NCBI GenBank assembly: GCA_965247455.1 | Contig: CBDFHE010000002.1 | Coordinates: 1-50,007 of the forward strand | Length of the DNA: 50,007 bases | Source: JACZYA01 sp965247455 | GTDB lineage: Bacteria > Acidobacteriota > Terriglobia > Acidiferrales > 2-02-FULL-67-57 | Direction: 5' to 3' | In this document: piece after piece, positions 49,640 through 50,007 of the stretch | Layout: each line of letters starts with the position of its first letter | Numbering within the stretch: position 1 is the stretch's first letter | Position numbers and translations under genes: made by a program | The notes under the pieces: model-generated | What the model was told of the DNA's origin: nothing | Databases searched by the model: none | What the model saw: only the letters and a program-made list of their open reading frames with translations

Positions 49640-49760
49640 AGAGTTTTGTTTTTCGCGCCCCGCCGCTGGCGGGGCACAGCCAGCCTGGCAATGACCGGCT
49701 GCTCCGCACCAGAGCGGGGTGACGGCACTGGCGATACCAAACCAAACCGGAGGTATCGCC

Positions 49761-50007
49761 ATGTCTGACCAAGCAACGCACCCCGCCAACGGCGGGGCAA
49801 AGCTCCTCCCCCTCGACGCGCCCGAGCGCACGGTGCGGATTCGAGAACTGCTGGGTGAAAAGCCCAAAATCCGCCGCCACGTCTTTTCTCCCATCAAAGA
49901 GAGCGACTGGCAGAAGTTCTTCGCCCAACTGCACGCCAAGCGCCACCTGCACGAGGGCCGGTTCAGCGTCGAGAGCCGCTTCGATGAAGCCGCCTGTAAG
50001 CTCTGGG
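49761..50007 (+). CDS. Phage tail gene after the tube (partial, cut by window end)
   Basis: The frame begins at ATG 49761 with GGAGGTATCGCC upstream and is open to the window edge (82 codons). It includes RTVRIRELLGEKPKIRRHVF and SDWQKFFAQLHAKRHLHEGR. The place after the tube gene is that of a tail assembly chaperone. Part of the early coding sequence (CACCCCGCCAACGGCGGGGC) forms the same kind of GC hairpin as the preceding intergenic region. Confidence 0.6.
   Translation, partial: MSDQATHPANGGAKLLPLDAPERTVRIRELLGEKPKIRRHVFSPIKESDWQKFFAQLHAKRHLHEGRFSVESRFDEAACKLW

Larger units (their letters stand above)
39637..50007 (+). mobile_element. Mu-like-head prophage, rearranged, right end outside the window
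   Basis: A repressor/Cro switch, small early genes and a head-tail module with protease-scaffold, DUF1320, gpG-like and Gp37-like genes mark a prophage related to transposable phages. Genes for transposase, terminase and portal are not present in the expected place between 42.4 and 43.9 kb. Instead there are gene fragments and a repeat-rich spacer. The left limit is uncertain by a few hundred bases. Confidence 0.75.

Overview
The window is a high-GC bacterial chromosome segment. Its gene content suggests a rod-shaped, Gram-negative-type (diderm) organism, and the Acidobacteriota are the best guess. The reasons are the cluster mreB-mreC-mreD-mrdA-rodA followed by an RNase E/G whose S1 domain is split by a very long insertion, the trpS-scpA-scpB-pseudouridine synthase cluster, a short-type transketolase, and intergenic spaces full of dispersed palindromic repeats. 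This is an inference from gene content; no rRNA gene is present to confirm it.

Layout. 1-4.1 kb: the end of an unknown gene, a nucleoside hydrolase, a transketolase and an orphan. 4.1-8.2 kb: a duplicated structured repeat, a SurA/PpiD-type periplasmic foldase, and a FecR-domain protein that carries a frameshift. 8.2-13.8 kb: the rod-shape operon (mreB, mreC, mreD, PBP2, rodA). 13.8-16.7 kb: a structured leader and the large RNase E/G. 17-21 kb: a DUF309 gene, then four minus-strand genes that may form a small redox and lipid-type polyketide locus (FAD-dependent reductase, ferredoxin, type III polyketide synthase, secreted CuA-type cupredoxin). 21.4-25.3 kb: UPF0173 hydrolase, gamma-glutamylcyclotransferase-like protein, O-methyltransferase, an acidic orphan and thioredoxin reductase. 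25.8-30.7 kb: a minus-strand iron-transport operon (FTR1 permease with a DUF2318 tail, two FtsX/MacB-type permeases, and an ABC ATPase fused to a complete DtxR-like metal-dependent repressor). It has a strong promoter with three helically phased TTGCAA boxes just downstream. 30.7-32.1 kb: an insertion sequence that landed directly upstream of that promoter. 32.2-39.6 kb: housekeeping genes (SpoU methyltransferase, rarA, a beta-propeller protein, a CoA-binding protein, a pseudouridine synthase, scpB, scpA, trpS).

39.6-50.0 kb (right edge of the window): a prophage with a Mu-like head module. It contains a LexA/CI-type repressor, a Cro-like gene and early genes. It then has a misplaced C-terminal piece of a tape-measure-like protein and a repeat-rich noncoding region. 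After that comes an ordered head/tail module: protease-scaffold, capsid cement, capsid, DUF1320, gpG-like, Gp37-like, tail tube and the start of the next gene. No transposase, terminase or portal gene is visible, and the early and late parts are joined by fragments. The left segment is bracketed by 50-bp inverted repeats, so this is either a rearranged, defective prophage or an assembly junction.

The most noteworthy points are the ATPase-DtxR fusion with its candidate operator, the scrambled prophage junctions and their repeat array, an in-frame lower-GC insertion in trpS, loss of the signature catalytic Asp in the pseudouridine synthase, and the type III PKS / CuA / ferredoxin / reductase neighbourhood.
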